Below are positions 18,053 through 28,081 of a stretch of 64,000 bases of DNA, piece by piece; the first letter of the stretch is position 1, and every line of letters starts with the position of its first letter. The DNA is from Ectopseudomonas toyotomiensis (GTDB lineage: Bacteria > Pseudomonadota > Gammaproteobacteria > Pseudomonadales > Pseudomonadaceae): assembly GCF_900115695.1 (NCBI RefSeq), contig NZ_FOXK01000004.1, positions 62,001 to 126,000 on the forward strand, given 5' to 3'. Under the pieces are notes generated by a model. That model saw only the letters and a program-made list of their open reading frames with translations. It did no database searches and was not told the DNA's origin. The translations under genes were made by a program, and so were the position numbers.

Positions 18053-21000
18053 ATATTTCCCGCCCCTTCATCCTGCGGCCGGTCGCCACCACGCTGTTGA
18101 TGGTGGCGATCTTCCTCAGCGGTCTGATCGCCTATCGCCTGCTACCGGTGTCGGCGCTGCCGGAAGTGGATTACCCGACCATCCGTGTGCTGACCTTATA
18201 TCCAGGCGCCAGTCCGGATGTGATGACCAGTGCCGTGACGGCGCCGCTGGAGCGCCAGTTCGGGCAGATGGCCGGGCTCAAACAGATGTCCTCGACCAGT
18301 TCGGGCGGCGCCTCGGTGATCACCCTGCGCTTCAATCTGGATGTTTCCCTGGCGGTGGCCGAGCAGGAAGTGCAGGCGGCGATCAACGCGGCGAGCAATC
18401 TGCTGCCTGGCGATCTACCGGCGCCGCCGGTGTACAACAAGGTCAACCCGGCCGATACGCCAGTGCTGACCCTGGCGGTGAGTTCAAAGACGATGCCGCT
18501 GCCGCAGGTCAACGACCTGGTCGATACCCGCCTGGCGCAGAAGCTCGCGCAAACCAGCGGTGTCGGCCTGGTGACCTTGGCCGGCGGGCAACGTCCGGCG
18601 GTGCGTATTCGCGTCAACCCGGAGGCGCTGGCGTCCTACGGCCTGAGCCTGGCCGACGTGCGCAGCCTGATCACGGCCAGCAACGTCAACCAGCCCAAGG
18701 GTAACTTCGACGGCCCGACCCGTGTCTCGCAGCTCGACGCCAATGACCAGCTGAAATCGGTCGACGAATACCGCGAGCTGATCCTCAGTTACGAGAACGG
18801 CGCCGCGCTGCGCCTGAAGGATGTCGCCGAGATCATCGATGGCGCCGAGAACGAGCGCCTGGCCGCCTGGGCCAACCGCAATCAGGCGGTACTGGTCAAC
18901 GTGCAGCGTCAGCCTGGTGCCAACGTCATCGATGTGGTCGACCGCATCCAGACCCTGCTGCCACACCTGACCGAGGGCCTGCCGGCCAGTGTCGAGGTCA
19001 AGGTGCTCACCGACCGTACGCAGACCATCCGCGCTGCCGTGCGCGATGTGCAGCACGAACTGCTGCTGGCCATCGCCCTGGTGGTGATGGTGACCTTCCT
19101 GTTCCTGCGCAAGCTGTCGGCGACCATCATCCCGTCCATCGTCGTGCCGCTGTCGCTGATCGGCACCTTCGGTGTGATGTACCTGGCCGGTTTCACCATC
19201 AACAACCTGACGCTGATGGCGCTGACCATCGCTACCGGTTTCGTGGTCGACGACGCCATCGTCATGCTGGAGAACATCGCCCGCCATCTGGAGGAGGGCG
19301 AGACGCCGCTCAACGCCGCACTCAAGGGGGCCCGGCAGATCGGCTTCACCCTCGTTTCGCTGACCCTGTCGCTGATTGCCGTACTGATCCCGCTGCTGTT
19401 CATGGCCGATGTGGTGGGACGGCTGTTCCGCGAGTTCGCCATCACCCTGGCCGTGGCCATCCTGATTTCCCTGGTGGTGTCGCTGACCCTCACGCCGATG
19501 ATGTGCGCGCGCTTGCTCAAGGCCGAGAAACCCGAGCAGGAAGGGCGCTTCTATCGCGCCGCCGGTGGCGCCATCGACGCCATGATCGAACGCTATGGCG
19601 TCTGGCTGCAGTGGGTGCTCAGGCATCAGCCGCTGACCCTGCTGGTGGCCGTGGCGACCCTGGGCCTGACCGTGCTGCTGTACTTGGCCGTGCCCAAGGG
19701 CTTCTTCCCGGTGCAGGACACCGGCGTGATCCAGGGTATTTCCGAGGCGCCGCAGTCGATTTCCTTTGCTGCCATGAGCGAACGTCAGCAGCGCCTGGCG
19801 GATGTCATCCTGCGTGATCCGGCGGTGGCCAGTCTGTCCTCGTCGATTGGCGTGGATGGCGACAATCCGACGCTCAACAGCGGCCGTCTGCTGATCAACC
19901 TGAAAACCCACGCCGAGCGCGACGTCACCGCCAGTGAGGTAATCGAGCGTCTGCGTCCTGAGCTGGCGAAGGTTCCCGGTATCGAACTGTTCATGCAGCC
20001 GGTGCAGGATCTGACCATCGAGGATCGCATCAGTCGCACCCAGTTCCAGTTCACCCTGGAGTCGCCCGACAGCGCGCTGCTGGAGACCTGGACGCCGCGT
20101 CTGGTCGAGGCGCTGCGCGAGCAGCCGGAGCTGACCGACGTGGCCAGCGACCTGCAGAACCGCGGCTTGCAGGTGTTCCTGGATATCGACCGTGACGCCG
20201 CGGCGCGCCTGGGTATCAACGTCGGCACCATCGACGATGCCTTGTACGACGCCTTTGGCCAGCGCCAGATCAGCACCATCTACACCCAGGCCAGCCAGTA
20301 CCGCGTGGTGCTGGAGAGCCGCGATGGCGGGCGTATCGGCCTGGCCGCGCTGCGTCAGATTCATGTAGCCACCGGTGACGGCCAGCAGGTGCCGTTGTCG
20401 TCCCTGGCGCATGTCGAGGAGCGGCCAGCCAGCCTGCTGGTCAACCATATCGGCCAGTTCCCGGCGGTGACCCTGTCGTTCAACCTGGCGCCTGGCGTGT
20501 CGCTGGGCGAGGCAGTGGCGGTGATCGAGCGGGTCGAGCAGGAAATCGGCCTGCCGGGCGGCATCAACACCCAGTTCCAGGGGGCCGCCGAGGCGTTCCG
20601 TGCGTCGTTGTCGTCGACCTTGCTGCTGATTCTGGCCGCCATCGTCACCATGTATATCGTGCTCGGCGTGCTCTACGAGAGTTACATCCACCCGATCACC
20701 ATTCTTTCCACGCTGCCGTCGGCGGGCGTCGGTGCGCTGCTGGCATTGCTGCTGACCGGTAACGACCTGGGGCTGATCGCCATCATCGGCATCATCCTGC
20801 TGATCGGTATCGTCAAGAAGAACGCGATCATGATGATCGACTTCGCCCTCGAGGCTGAACGGCATCAGGGCATGGTGCCCGAGGCGGCGATCTACCAGGC
20901 GGCGCTGCTGCGTTTCCGCCCGATCCTGATGACCACCCTGGCCGCGCTGTTTGGCGCCATCCCGCTGATGCTCGCCTCGGGCTCCGGCGCCGAGCTGCGC

Positions 21001-21141
21001 CAGCCGCTGGGGCTGGTGATGGTCGGCGGCCTGCTGGTCAGCCAGGTGCTGACGCTGTTCACCACGCCGGTGATCTACCTCTACTTCGATCGCCTGTCAC
21101 GCCGCGTCAGCGGGCGTAGCGCTGCCGGAGTCGCGGTATGA
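18049..21141 (+). CDS. muxB: RND multidrug efflux pump subunit MuxB
   Basis: A 1030-residue HAE1-type RND proton/drug antiporter with 12 helices and two large periplasmic loops. The TM4 proton-relay aspartates are in [13 protein letters not shown] and the TM10 lysine is in [15 protein letters not shown]. The N-terminus [18 protein letters not shown] is typical of the MdtB/MuxB branch. In P. aeruginosa, MuxB and MuxC act together as one pump with MuxA and OpmB, exporting aztreonam, macrolides, novobiocin and tetracycline; that substrate list is family knowledge. It is coupled to muxA by an ATGA overlap. Unusually, a REPIN-type hairpin separates it from muxC. Confidence 0.92.
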   Translation: MNISRPFILRPVATTLLMVAIFLSGLIAYRLLPVSALPEVDYPTIRVLTLYPGASPDVMTSAVTAPLERQFGQMAGLKQMSSTSSGGASVITLRFNLDVSLAVAEQEVQAAINAASNLLPGDLPAPPVYNKVNPADTPVLTLAVSSKTMPLPQVNDLVDTRLAQKLAQTSGVGLVTLAGGQRPAVRIRVNPEALASYGLSLADVRSLITASNVNQPKGNFDGPTRVSQLDANDQLKSVDEYRELILSYENGAALRLKDVAEIIDGAENERLAAWANRNQAVLVNVQRQPGANVIDVVDRIQTLLPHLTEGLPASVEVKVLTDRTQTIRAAVRDVQHELLLAIALVVMVTFLFLRKLSATIIPSIVVPLSLIGTFGVMYLAGFTINNLTLMALTIATGFVVDDAIVMLENIARHLEEGETPLNAALKGARQIGFTLVSLTLSLIAVLIPLLFMADVVGRLFREFAITLAVAILISLVVSLTLTPMMCARLLKAEKPEQEGRFYRAAGGAIDAMIERYGVWLQWVLRHQPLTLLVAVATLGLTVLLYLAVPKGFFPVQDTGVIQGISEAPQSISFAAMSERQQRLADVILRDPAVASLSSSIGVDGDNPTLNSGRLLINLKTHAERDVTASEVIERLRPELAKVPGIELFMQPVQDLTIEDRISRTQFQFTLESPDSALLETWTPRLVEALREQPELTDVASDLQNRGLQVFLDIDRDAAARLGINVGTIDDALYDAFGQRQISTIYTQASQYRVVLESRDGGRIGLAALRQIHVATGDGQQVPLSSLAHVEERPASLLVNHIGQFPAVTLSFNLAPGVSLGEAVAVIERVEQEIGLPGGINTQFQGAAEAFRASLSSTLLLILAAIVTMYIVLGVLYESYIHPITILSTLPSAGVGALLALLLTGNDLGLIAIIGIILLIGIVKKNAIMMIDFALEAERHQGMVPEAAIYQAALLRFRPILMTTLAALFGAIPLMLASGSGAELRQPLGLVMVGGLLVSQVLTLFTTPVIYLYFDRLSRRVSGRSAAGVAV

Positions 21142-21150
21142 ACCCCCGTC

Positions 21151-21228
21151 GTAGGAGCGGCTTCAGCCGCGAACAGTTCACTGCAGGAGATTCGCGGCTG
21201 AAGCGGAATGCCGCCCAGCCGCTCCTAC
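21151..21228. repeat. REPIN-type inverted repeat between muxB and muxC
   Basis: Two REP-like arms face each other: GTAGGAGCGGCTTCAGCCGC (from 21151) and TTCGCGGCTGAAGC (from 21191) continuing, after an internal 13-base interruption, to GCCGCTCCTAC at 21218-21228. It fills most of the 118-bp muxB-muxC spacer. The arms share the GTAGGAGCG start with the repeat at 63899. Confidence 0.8.
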
Positions 21229-21259
21229 AGGACTGGCGAAGCCTTGGGGCCAATCGCGC

Positions 21260-24200
21260 ATGAACCTCTCCGCCCCCTTTATCCGCCGCCCGGTGGCGAC
21301 CCTGCTGCTGAGCCTGGCGATCATGCTGCTCGGTGGCGTCAGCTTTGGCCTGCTGCCGGTGGCGCCGCTGCCACAGATGGATTTCCCCACCATCACCGTG
21401 CAGGCCAACCTGCCTGGTGCCAGCCCGCAGATCATGGCCTCGACCGTGGCCACGCCGCTGGAGCGCTCGCTCGGCTCGATCGCCGGGGTCAGCCAGATGA
21501 ACAGCCGCAGCAGCCAGGGCAGCACGCGGATCATGATCCAGTTCGACCTGGACAAGGACATCAACACCGCCGCGCGTGAGGTGCAGGCAGCGATCAATGC
21601 GGCGCGCGAACTGCTGCCCAGCGGCATGCGCACCATGCCCAGCTACCGCAAGATCAATCCCTCGCAGGCACCGATCATGGTGCTGTCGCTGACCAGTGCC
21701 ACGCTGAACAAGGGCCAGCTGTACGACGTGGCCTCGACCATTCTGGCGCAGAAACTGGCCCAGGTTGGTGGCGTGGGTGAGGTGCAGGTCGGGGGTAGTT
21801 CGCTGCCGGCGGTACGGGTTTCCCTCGAGCCGCGCCTGCTCGATCACTATGGCATTGCGCTGGACGAAGTGCGCCAGACCATCGCTGCTAGCAATGCCCT
21901 GCGGCCCAAGGGCGCGGTCGAGGACGAGCAGCGCCGCTGGCAGGTGCAGGCCAGCGACCAGTTGGCCAAGGCCGCCGATTACCTGCCGATGATCATCCGC
22001 TACCAGGACGGCGCCGCCGTGCGCCTGGGCGACGTAGCCACGGTCACCGATGGCGTCGAAGACCGCTACAACAGCGGCTTCTACAACGACAAGGAAGCGG
22101 TGCTGCTGGTGATCAATCGGCAGAGCGGGGCGAATATACTGCAGACCATCAGCGACATCCGCGCCGAGCTGCCGGCGCTACGCGAGGTGATTCCAGCCAG
22201 CGTCGAGCTGGAAGTGGCGATGGATCGCTCGCCGGTAATCCGCGCCACCCTGCACGAGGCCGAGCAGACCCTGCTGATCGCCGTGGGCCTGGTGATCCTG
22301 GTGGTGCTGGCGTTTCTCGGGCGTTGGCGCGCAGCGCTGATTCCGGCACTGGCGGTGCCGGTGTCGCTGATCGGCAGTTTCGCCGCCATGTACTTGCTGG
22401 GGTTCTCGCTGAACAACCTGTCGCTGATGGCGCTGATCATCGCCACCGGGCTGGTGGTGGACGATGCCATCGTGGTGCTGGAGAACATCGCCCGACACAT
22501 CCATAACGGCGAGAAGCCGATGGCGGCGGCGTTCAAAGGCACGCGCGAGGTGGGCTTTACCTTGCTGTCGATGAACCTGTCGCTGGTGGCGGTATTCATC
22601 TCCATCCTGTTCATGGGCGGTATCGTCGAGCGGCTGTTTCGCGAGTTCTCTATCACCCTGGCCGTGGCGGTGGTGATTTCCCTGCTGGTATCGTTGACCT
22701 TGACGCCGATGCTTTGCGCGCGCTGGCTGAAGGCCGAGGACGAGCAGTCGCGCAGTCACCTGCAGCAGTGGGGCGACCGCCTGCAGGCACGGGTTCTGGT
22801 CGTCTACGGGCGTTCGTTGGACTGGGCGCTGCGCCATTCGTTGCTGATGGTGATCAGCCTGCTGGCCACCATCGCGCTGAACGTCTACCTGTTCGTCAGC
22901 ATCCCCAAGACCTTCATGCCGCAGCAGGATACTGGCCAACTGATCGGTTTTATCCGCGGTGATGATGGACTGTCATTCCAGGTCATGCAGCCAAAGATGG
23001 AGATCTTCCGCAATGCCGTATTGGCCGATCCTGCAGTGGACAGTGTGGCCGGCTTTATCGGTGGCTCGGGGGGGATCAACAACGCCTTCATGATCGTGCG
23101 GCTAAAGCCGGTGAATGAGCGTGGCGTGTCGTCGCAGCAGGTCATCAATCGCCTGCGTGCCACTGTGCCGAAGGTGCCTGGTGGGCGCATGTTCCTCATG
23201 CCGGATCAGGATCTGCAGATTGGTGGGCGCGAAGGGCGTAGCTCGGAGAACGAGTACATGCTGCTTTCGGGTGATCTCGATGCCCTGCGTGAGTGGCTGC
23301 CGAAGGTGCGTGAGGCGCTGCGCGCGCTGCCCGAACTGACCGATATCGACGCGAACGAGAACGAGGGCGCCCAGCAGATTCGCCTGGTCGTCGACCGCGA
23401 GGCTGCGCAGCGCCTTGGCGTTGAGATGAGCATGATCACCGCAGTGCTCAACAACGCCTTCAGTCAGCGTCAGGTTTCCACCATCTACGAGGCGCTGAAC
23501 CAGTACAGCGTGGTGATGGAGATCAACCCGCGTTACGCCCAGCATCCCGAGGCACTGGACCAGATTCAGCTGATTACCGCCGATGGCGCACGAGTGCCGC
23601 TGTCCACCTTCGCCCGTTGGGAGCGCAGCCTGGAAGAGGACCGGGTCAACCACCAGGGCCAGTTCGCCGCCGAGAACATCGGCTTTTCCCTGGCCGAAGG
23701 GGTCAGCCTGGATCAGGCCAGCCGCGCCATCGACAATGCCGTGGCGCGGGTCGGCCTGCCCACCGAAGTTCAGGGCATGCTGGGCGGTACTGGCGCGGCC
23801 TTCCAGCAGACCCAGGGCAATCAGCCGCTGATGATCCTGCTGGCACTGGTGGTGGTGTATATCGTGTTGGGCGTGCTCTACGAGAGCTATGTGCATCCGC
23901 TGACCATCCTCTCGACCTTGCCGTCGGCCGGCGTTGGCGCCTTGCTCGCGCTGCAACTGGTAGGCATGGAGTTCAGCCTGATCTCCTTGCTGGGTCTGTT
24001 CCTGCTGATCGGTATCGTCAAGAAGAACGCCATCCTGATGGTCGATCTGGCCCTGCAACTGGAGCGGGGCGAACGCCTCAGCCCGCAGGAGTCGATTCGT
24101 CAGGCCTGTCTGCTGCGTTTCCGGCCGATCATGATGACCACCCTGGCTGCGATTCTTGGCGCCTTGCCGCTGGTGCTGGGCAGTGCCGAAGGTTCGGAGA

Positions 24201-24364
24201 TGCGTCAGCCGCTGGGTATCACCATCGTCGGTGGTCTGGTGCTGAGCCAGATGCTTACCCTCTACACAACTCCGGTGGTCTACCTCTACTTCGACCGCCT
24301 GCGCCATCGCGTCAACCGCTGGCGTGGCGTGCGCACCGATGCTTCGTTGGAAAATCCGTTATGA
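21260..24364 (+). CDS. muxC: RND multidrug efflux pump subunit MuxC
   Basis: A 1034-residue RND pump subunit, paralogous to MuxB, with which it should form a mixed trimer. It starts MNLSAPFIRRPVATLLL, typical of the MdtC/MuxC branch. The TM4 relay is LVVDDAIVVLENIARH and TM10 carries [16 protein letters not shown]. It has the usual two repeats of six helices plus docking loops. No good Shine-Dalgarno sequence is visible just before the ATG at 21260, only GGGGCCAATCGCGC, so translation may be weak or depend on the upstream hairpin. The stop codon overlaps the opmB start (ATGA). Confidence 0.92.
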   Translation: MNLSAPFIRRPVATLLLSLAIMLLGGVSFGLLPVAPLPQMDFPTITVQANLPGASPQIMASTVATPLERSLGSIAGVSQMNSRSSQGSTRIMIQFDLDKDINTAAREVQAAINAARELLPSGMRTMPSYRKINPSQAPIMVLSLTSATLNKGQLYDVASTILAQKLAQVGGVGEVQVGGSSLPAVRVSLEPRLLDHYGIALDEVRQTIAASNALRPKGAVEDEQRRWQVQASDQLAKAADYLPMIIRYQDGAAVRLGDVATVTDGVEDRYNSGFYNDKEAVLLVINRQSGANILQTISDIRAELPALREVIPASVELEVAMDRSPVIRATLHEAEQTLLIAVGLVILVVLAFLGRWRAALIPALAVPVSLIGSFAAMYLLGFSLNNLSLMALIIATGLVVDDAIVVLENIARHIHNGEKPMAAAFKGTREVGFTLLSMNLSLVAVFISILFMGGIVERLFREFSITLAVAVVISLLVSLTLTPMLCARWLKAEDEQSRSHLQQWGDRLQARVLVVYGRSLDWALRHSLLMVISLLATIALNVYLFVSIPKTFMPQQDTGQLIGFIRGDDGLSFQVMQPKMEIFRNAVLADPAVDSVAGFIGGSGGINNAFMIVRLKPVNERGVSSQQVINRLRATVPKVPGGRMFLMPDQDLQIGGREGRSSENEYMLLSGDLDALREWLPKVREALRALPELTDIDANENEGAQQIRLVVDREAAQRLGVEMSMITAVLNNAFSQRQVSTIYEALNQYSVVMEINPRYAQHPEALDQIQLITADGARVPLSTFARWERSLEEDRVNHQGQFAAENIGFSLAEGVSLDQASRAIDNAVARVGLPTEVQGMLGGTGAAFQQTQGNQPLMILLALVVVYIVLGVLYESYVHPLTILSTLPSAGVGALLALQLVGMEFSLISLLGLFLLIGIVKKNAILMVDLALQLERGERLSPQESIRQACLLRFRPIMMTTLAAILGALPLVLGSAEGSEMRQPLGITIVGGLVLSQMLTLYTTPVVYLYFDRLRHRVNRWRGVRTDASLENPL

Positions 24365-25827
24365 ATCGAGCTCCTTTCGCCCGTACTCTTGTCTCCTTGC
24401 TGCTGGCCGGCGTGCTGGGCGGCTGCGCCCTGGGGCCTGACTATCAGCGCCCCGAACTGGCGGCACCTGCACAGTTCAAACAGGTCGAGGGCTGGAAGGC
24501 CGCCGCGCCGGCAGATGTTCTGGAGCGTGGCAACTGGTGGGCGCTGTACGGCGACGCCGAGCTGGATGCACTGGCCGAGCGCCTGCAGCTGTCCAACCAG
24601 AACCTGGCCGCTGCCGAGGCCCAGTACCGCCAGGCAAGAGCATTGGTGCGCGGTGCACGGGCCAGCTTCTATCCAACGCTGTCCGGCAGCGCCGGGGTGA
24701 CTCGGGCCGGGCAGGGTGGTGGTGACAGCACCATTCGTACCGCCGATGGCGTCACCGTCAGCGGTTCCGGAGCGTCAAGCATTTCCAAGAGTTATGACCT
24801 CAGCCTCAATGCAGCCTGGGAGCTGGATCTCTGGGGCAAGCTGCGCCGGGGCCTGGAGGCCAGCCGCGCCGAATTCGAGGCCAGCGCCGCCGATCTTGCC
24901 GCTGCGCGCCTGAGCCTGCAGAGCGAACTGGTGCAGAACTACCTGCAACTGCGCATCCTCGACGAACAGAAGCGCCTGCTCGACGCGACAGTGGCCGCTT
25001 ACGCGCGCTCGCTGCGCCTGACCGAGAACCAGTATCGAGCCGGCATCGTGCCCAAGTCCGACGTGACCCAGGCCACCACTCAGCTCAAGAGCACGCAGGC
25101 GCAGGCAATCGATCTCGAGTGGCAGCGCGCGCAGCTCGAACATGCCATTGCCGTGCTGGTCGGCGTCAGCCCAGCCGAGCTGTCCATCGCACCGCGCGAG
25201 AGCCTGCCAGCGCTGCCCGAGGTACCTGTGGCGCTGCCGTCGCAGTTACTCGAACGTCGCCCTGACGTCGCCGCGGCCGAGCGCCGGGTGATGGCAGCCA
25301 ATGCGCAAATCGGCGTGGCGGAAGCGGCCTGGTTCCCGGACCTGAGCATTTCGGCGACCGGTGGCTATCGCGGCAGCAGCTTCGCCGACTGGATCGAGGT
25401 ACCCAATCGCTTCTGGTCGCTCGGCCCGCAACTGGCACTGACCCTGTTCGACGGCGGCGCGCGGCGTGCGGAGCTGGAACGTAGCGAAGCCGTCTATGAC
25501 CAGACCGTGGCGCAATACCGCCAGGCCGTGCTGGACAGCTTTCGTGAAGTGGAGGATTACCTGGTGCAGTTGCGCGTGCTGGAGCAGGAGAGCGGGGTGC
25601 AGCAGGAGGCGCTGGATGCGGCGCGCGAGTCGCTGCGTTTGATCGAGAACCAGTACCGCGCTGGTACCGTCGACTACAACAGCGTGGTTACCGTACAGGC
25701 CACCGCGCTGAACAACGAACGCACCAATCTCACGCTACTGGGTAGCCGACTGACTGCCAGTGTGCAGCTGATCGCTGCTCTCGGCGGTGGCTGGCAGGTG
25801 GAACGACTGCAGCAGGCGCCCCAGTAG
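24361..25827 (+). CDS. opmB: Outer-membrane efflux lipoprotein OpmB
   Basis: A 488-residue TolC-like outer-membrane factor (NodT/OprM family), the exit duct for the MuxABC pump. It is a lipoprotein: signal sequence with lipobox LGGC and acylated Cys22. Two homologous OEP repeats cover about residues 60-270 and 280-475, each with the long coiled-coil helices of the periplasmic barrel. Visible blocks are NWWALYGDAELDAL, WELDLWGKLRRGLEAS, ENQYRAGIVPKSDV, and ENQYRAGTVDYNSV in the second repeat. The ATG at 24361 overlaps muxC by four bases, so all genes of the pump except muxC are translationally coupled to their upstream neighbour. A long stem-loop follows. Confidence 0.92.
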   Translation: MNRAPFARTLVSLLLAGVLGGCALGPDYQRPELAAPAQFKQVEGWKAAAPADVLERGNWWALYGDAELDALAERLQLSNQNLAAAEAQYRQARALVRGARASFYPTLSGSAGVTRAGQGGGDSTIRTADGVTVSGSGASSISKSYDLSLNAAWELDLWGKLRRGLEASRAEFEASAADLAAARLSLQSELVQNYLQLRILDEQKRLLDATVAAYARSLRLTENQYRAGIVPKSDVTQATTQLKSTQAQAIDLEWQRAQLEHAIAVLVGVSPAELSIAPRESLPALPEVPVALPSQLLERRPDVAAAERRVMAANAQIGVAEAAWFPDLSISATGGYRGSSFADWIEVPNRFWSLGPQLALTLFDGGARRAELERSEAVYDQTVAQYRQAVLDSFREVEDYLVQLRVLEQESGVQQEALDAARESLRLIENQYRAGTVDYNSVVTVQATALNNERTNLTLLGSRLTASVQLIAALGGGWQVERLQQAPQ

Positions 25828-25840
25828 GTGAGGTAAGTAA

Positions 25841-25876
25841 ACAGCCGGCATGGCGGAAAACCGCCACGCCGGCTGT
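25841..25876. terminator. Stem-loop between convergent opmB and dctP
   Basis: ACAGCCGGC-A-TGGCGG pairs with CCGCCA-C-GCCGGCTGT around AAAA: 15 base pairs with one mismatch. It lacks a T-run on either side but sits exactly between two convergent genes, so a bidirectional terminator or transcript-end barrier is likely. Confidence 0.65.
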
Positions 25877-25879
25877 GGG

Positions 25880-26929
<1,050 letters not shown>

Positions 26930-27008
26930 CTACGTCGTGTTGGTCACTTTGGCGGTCGCTCAGCCGCTGGTAGCTGTTGCGGATGAACGAAGCTGGCGAC
27001 TTACCATC

Positions 27009-27023
27009 GCAAGGCTTATGCCA
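27009..27023 (-). promoter_or_regulatory. Sigma-54 (RpoN) promoter of dctP
   Basis: The minus strand reads TGGCATAAGCCTTGC. This matches TGGCAC-N5-TTGC with one mismatch and the correct ten bases between the -24 GG and the -12 GC. The distance to the dctP start is about 120 bases. RpoN control of dctP genes is well known. Confidence 0.7.
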
Positions 27024-27026
27024 TTG

Positions 27027-27103
27027 TGGCGAAATTCCGCCAACCTGCCTGGCGTGTGAAAAGGGCTGTGACGTGTCGCACATTGGGTGGCGGATATCCG
27101 CCA
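27027..27103. promoter_or_regulatory. Two palindromic activator sites upstream of the dctP promoter
   Basis: TGGCGAAATTCCGCCA at 27027-27042 (one mismatched pair) and TGGCGGATATCCGCCA at 27088-27103 (perfect) are the same 16-bp dyad, centred 61 bp apart. The distal site is at about -97 from the predicted start, suitable for an enhancer-binding protein such as DctD; the proximal one abuts the -24 element. The rest of the 321-bp spacer (26888-27208) also holds the tam promoter and no gene. Confidence 0.6.
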
Positions 27104-27208
27104 TGCATGTGTCAGACGAGAGCGGAAACTTGCCGGTTTCAGCGAAAGCCTTGGGGGGCGGTCAGCCTGTTATCCTGTGGCCCGCGATTGAAATCGAGGA
27201 GTGATGCG

Positions 27209-27970
27209 ATGAGTTGGTCCGCCCAGCAGTATTCCCTGTTTGAACGTCAGCGTACCCGCCCCGTGCATGATCTGCTGGCGGCGGTGCCGCGCGATGATGC
27301 CGAGCTGGCGGTCGACCTGGGCTGCGGCCCCGGTAATTCCACTGCCGTATTGCAGGCTCATGCGCCACAGGCGCGGGTGGTGGGTATCGACAGCAGTGAC
27401 GACATGCTGCGCGCGGCGCGCGAACGCCTGCCGCAGGTGACCTTCCAGTTGGCGGATATCCAGCATTGGCAGGCCGAGCGCGCACCGCAGTTGATCCTGG
27501 CCAACGCCTCGCTGCAGTGGTTGCCGGATCACGCGCAGCTCTACCCGAGATTGCTGGCGCAGTTGGCGCCCGGTGGCTGGTTGGCGATCCAGACGCCGGA
27601 CAACCTGCAGGAGCCGGCACACCGTCTGGCCCGCGAGGTGGCTGCCGACGGGCCCTGGGCTGCACAAATCGGCGAGGTGCGCCATGCCGAGCGACACAGC
27701 GCGCAGGCCTATTACGACATCCTCGGCGCCCATGCCAGCGAGCTGGATATCTGGCGCACCACCTACTTCCATGTGCTGGACAATGCCGCGGCGGTGGTGG
27801 AGTGGTTCAAGTCAACGGCGTTGCTGCCGTTCCTGCAGCCACTGGAGGCCGAGCAGCAGGCAGCTTTCCTCGAGCGTTATCAGGCGGCGATTGCTGAAGC
27901 CTATCCGGCGCAGGCCGATGGTCGGGTGTTGCTGCCGTTTCCGCGTCTGTTTCTGGTGGCTCGCCGATAG
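27209..27970 (+). CDS. tam: Trans-aconitate 2-methyltransferase
   Basis: A 253-residue class I SAM-dependent methyltransferase of the Tam type, which methylates trans-aconitate, a toxic by-product of aconitase chemistry. The ATG at 27209 follows GAGGAG and starts MSWSAQQYSLFERQRTRP, the usual Tam N-terminus (W-x-x-x-Y-x-x-F-x-x-x-R-x-R-P). Motif I is AVDLGCGPGNST, then VVGIDSSDDMLRAAR, and ANASLQWLPDH provides the Tam-type NASLQW. The C-terminus ends LLPFPRLFLVARR. It stands between dctP (divergent) and the convergent nuo operon. A role next to C4-dicarboxylate uptake is thematically close (TCA-cycle acids), but that is only a hint. Confidence 0.88.
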   Translation: MSWSAQQYSLFERQRTRPVHDLLAAVPRDDAELAVDLGCGPGNSTAVLQAHAPQARVVGIDSSDDMLRAARERLPQVTFQLADIQHWQAERAPQLILANASLQWLPDHAQLYPRLLAQLAPGGWLAIQTPDNLQEPAHRLAREVAADGPWAAQIGEVRHAERHSAQAYYDILGAHASELDIWRTTYFHVLDNAAAVVEWFKSTALLPFLQPLEAEQQAAFLERYQAAIAEAYPAQADGRVLLPFPRLFLVARR

Positions 27971-27980
27971 CGCAACAAGC

Positions 27981-28041
27981 TCGCGGCTAAAGCCCCTCCC
28001 ACAGATCGCAGTGAAGACTGTGGGAGAGGCTTTAGCCGCGA
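27981..28041. repeat. REPIN-type inverted repeat after tam
   Basis: Arms of 23 bases, TCGCGGCTAAAGCCCCTCCC (from 27981) and TGTGGGAGAGGCTTTAGCCG (from 28019), are almost exact reverse complements around a 15-base centre. They carry the common Pseudomonas TGTGGGAG...TTTAGCCGCGA signature. Confidence 0.85.
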
Positions 28042-28053
28042 TGCTTAAAAGAA

Positions 28054-28075
28054 AGCCCCCGCATCTGCGGCGGCT
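28054..28075 (-). terminator. Rho-independent terminator of the nuo operon
   Basis: On the minus strand AGCCGCCGCA pairs with TGCGGGGGCT (one mismatch), followed by TTCTTTT. It lies just after the nuoN stop codon. Confidence 0.75.
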
Positions 28076-28081
28076 GTTCGT

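Noticed and set aside
18484..20865. 793-codon open frame on the minus strand across muxB
   Set aside because: It is antisense to a clear RND pump gene, its translation is His/Gln/Arg-rich with no domain, and such frames arise from GC-rich third positions.
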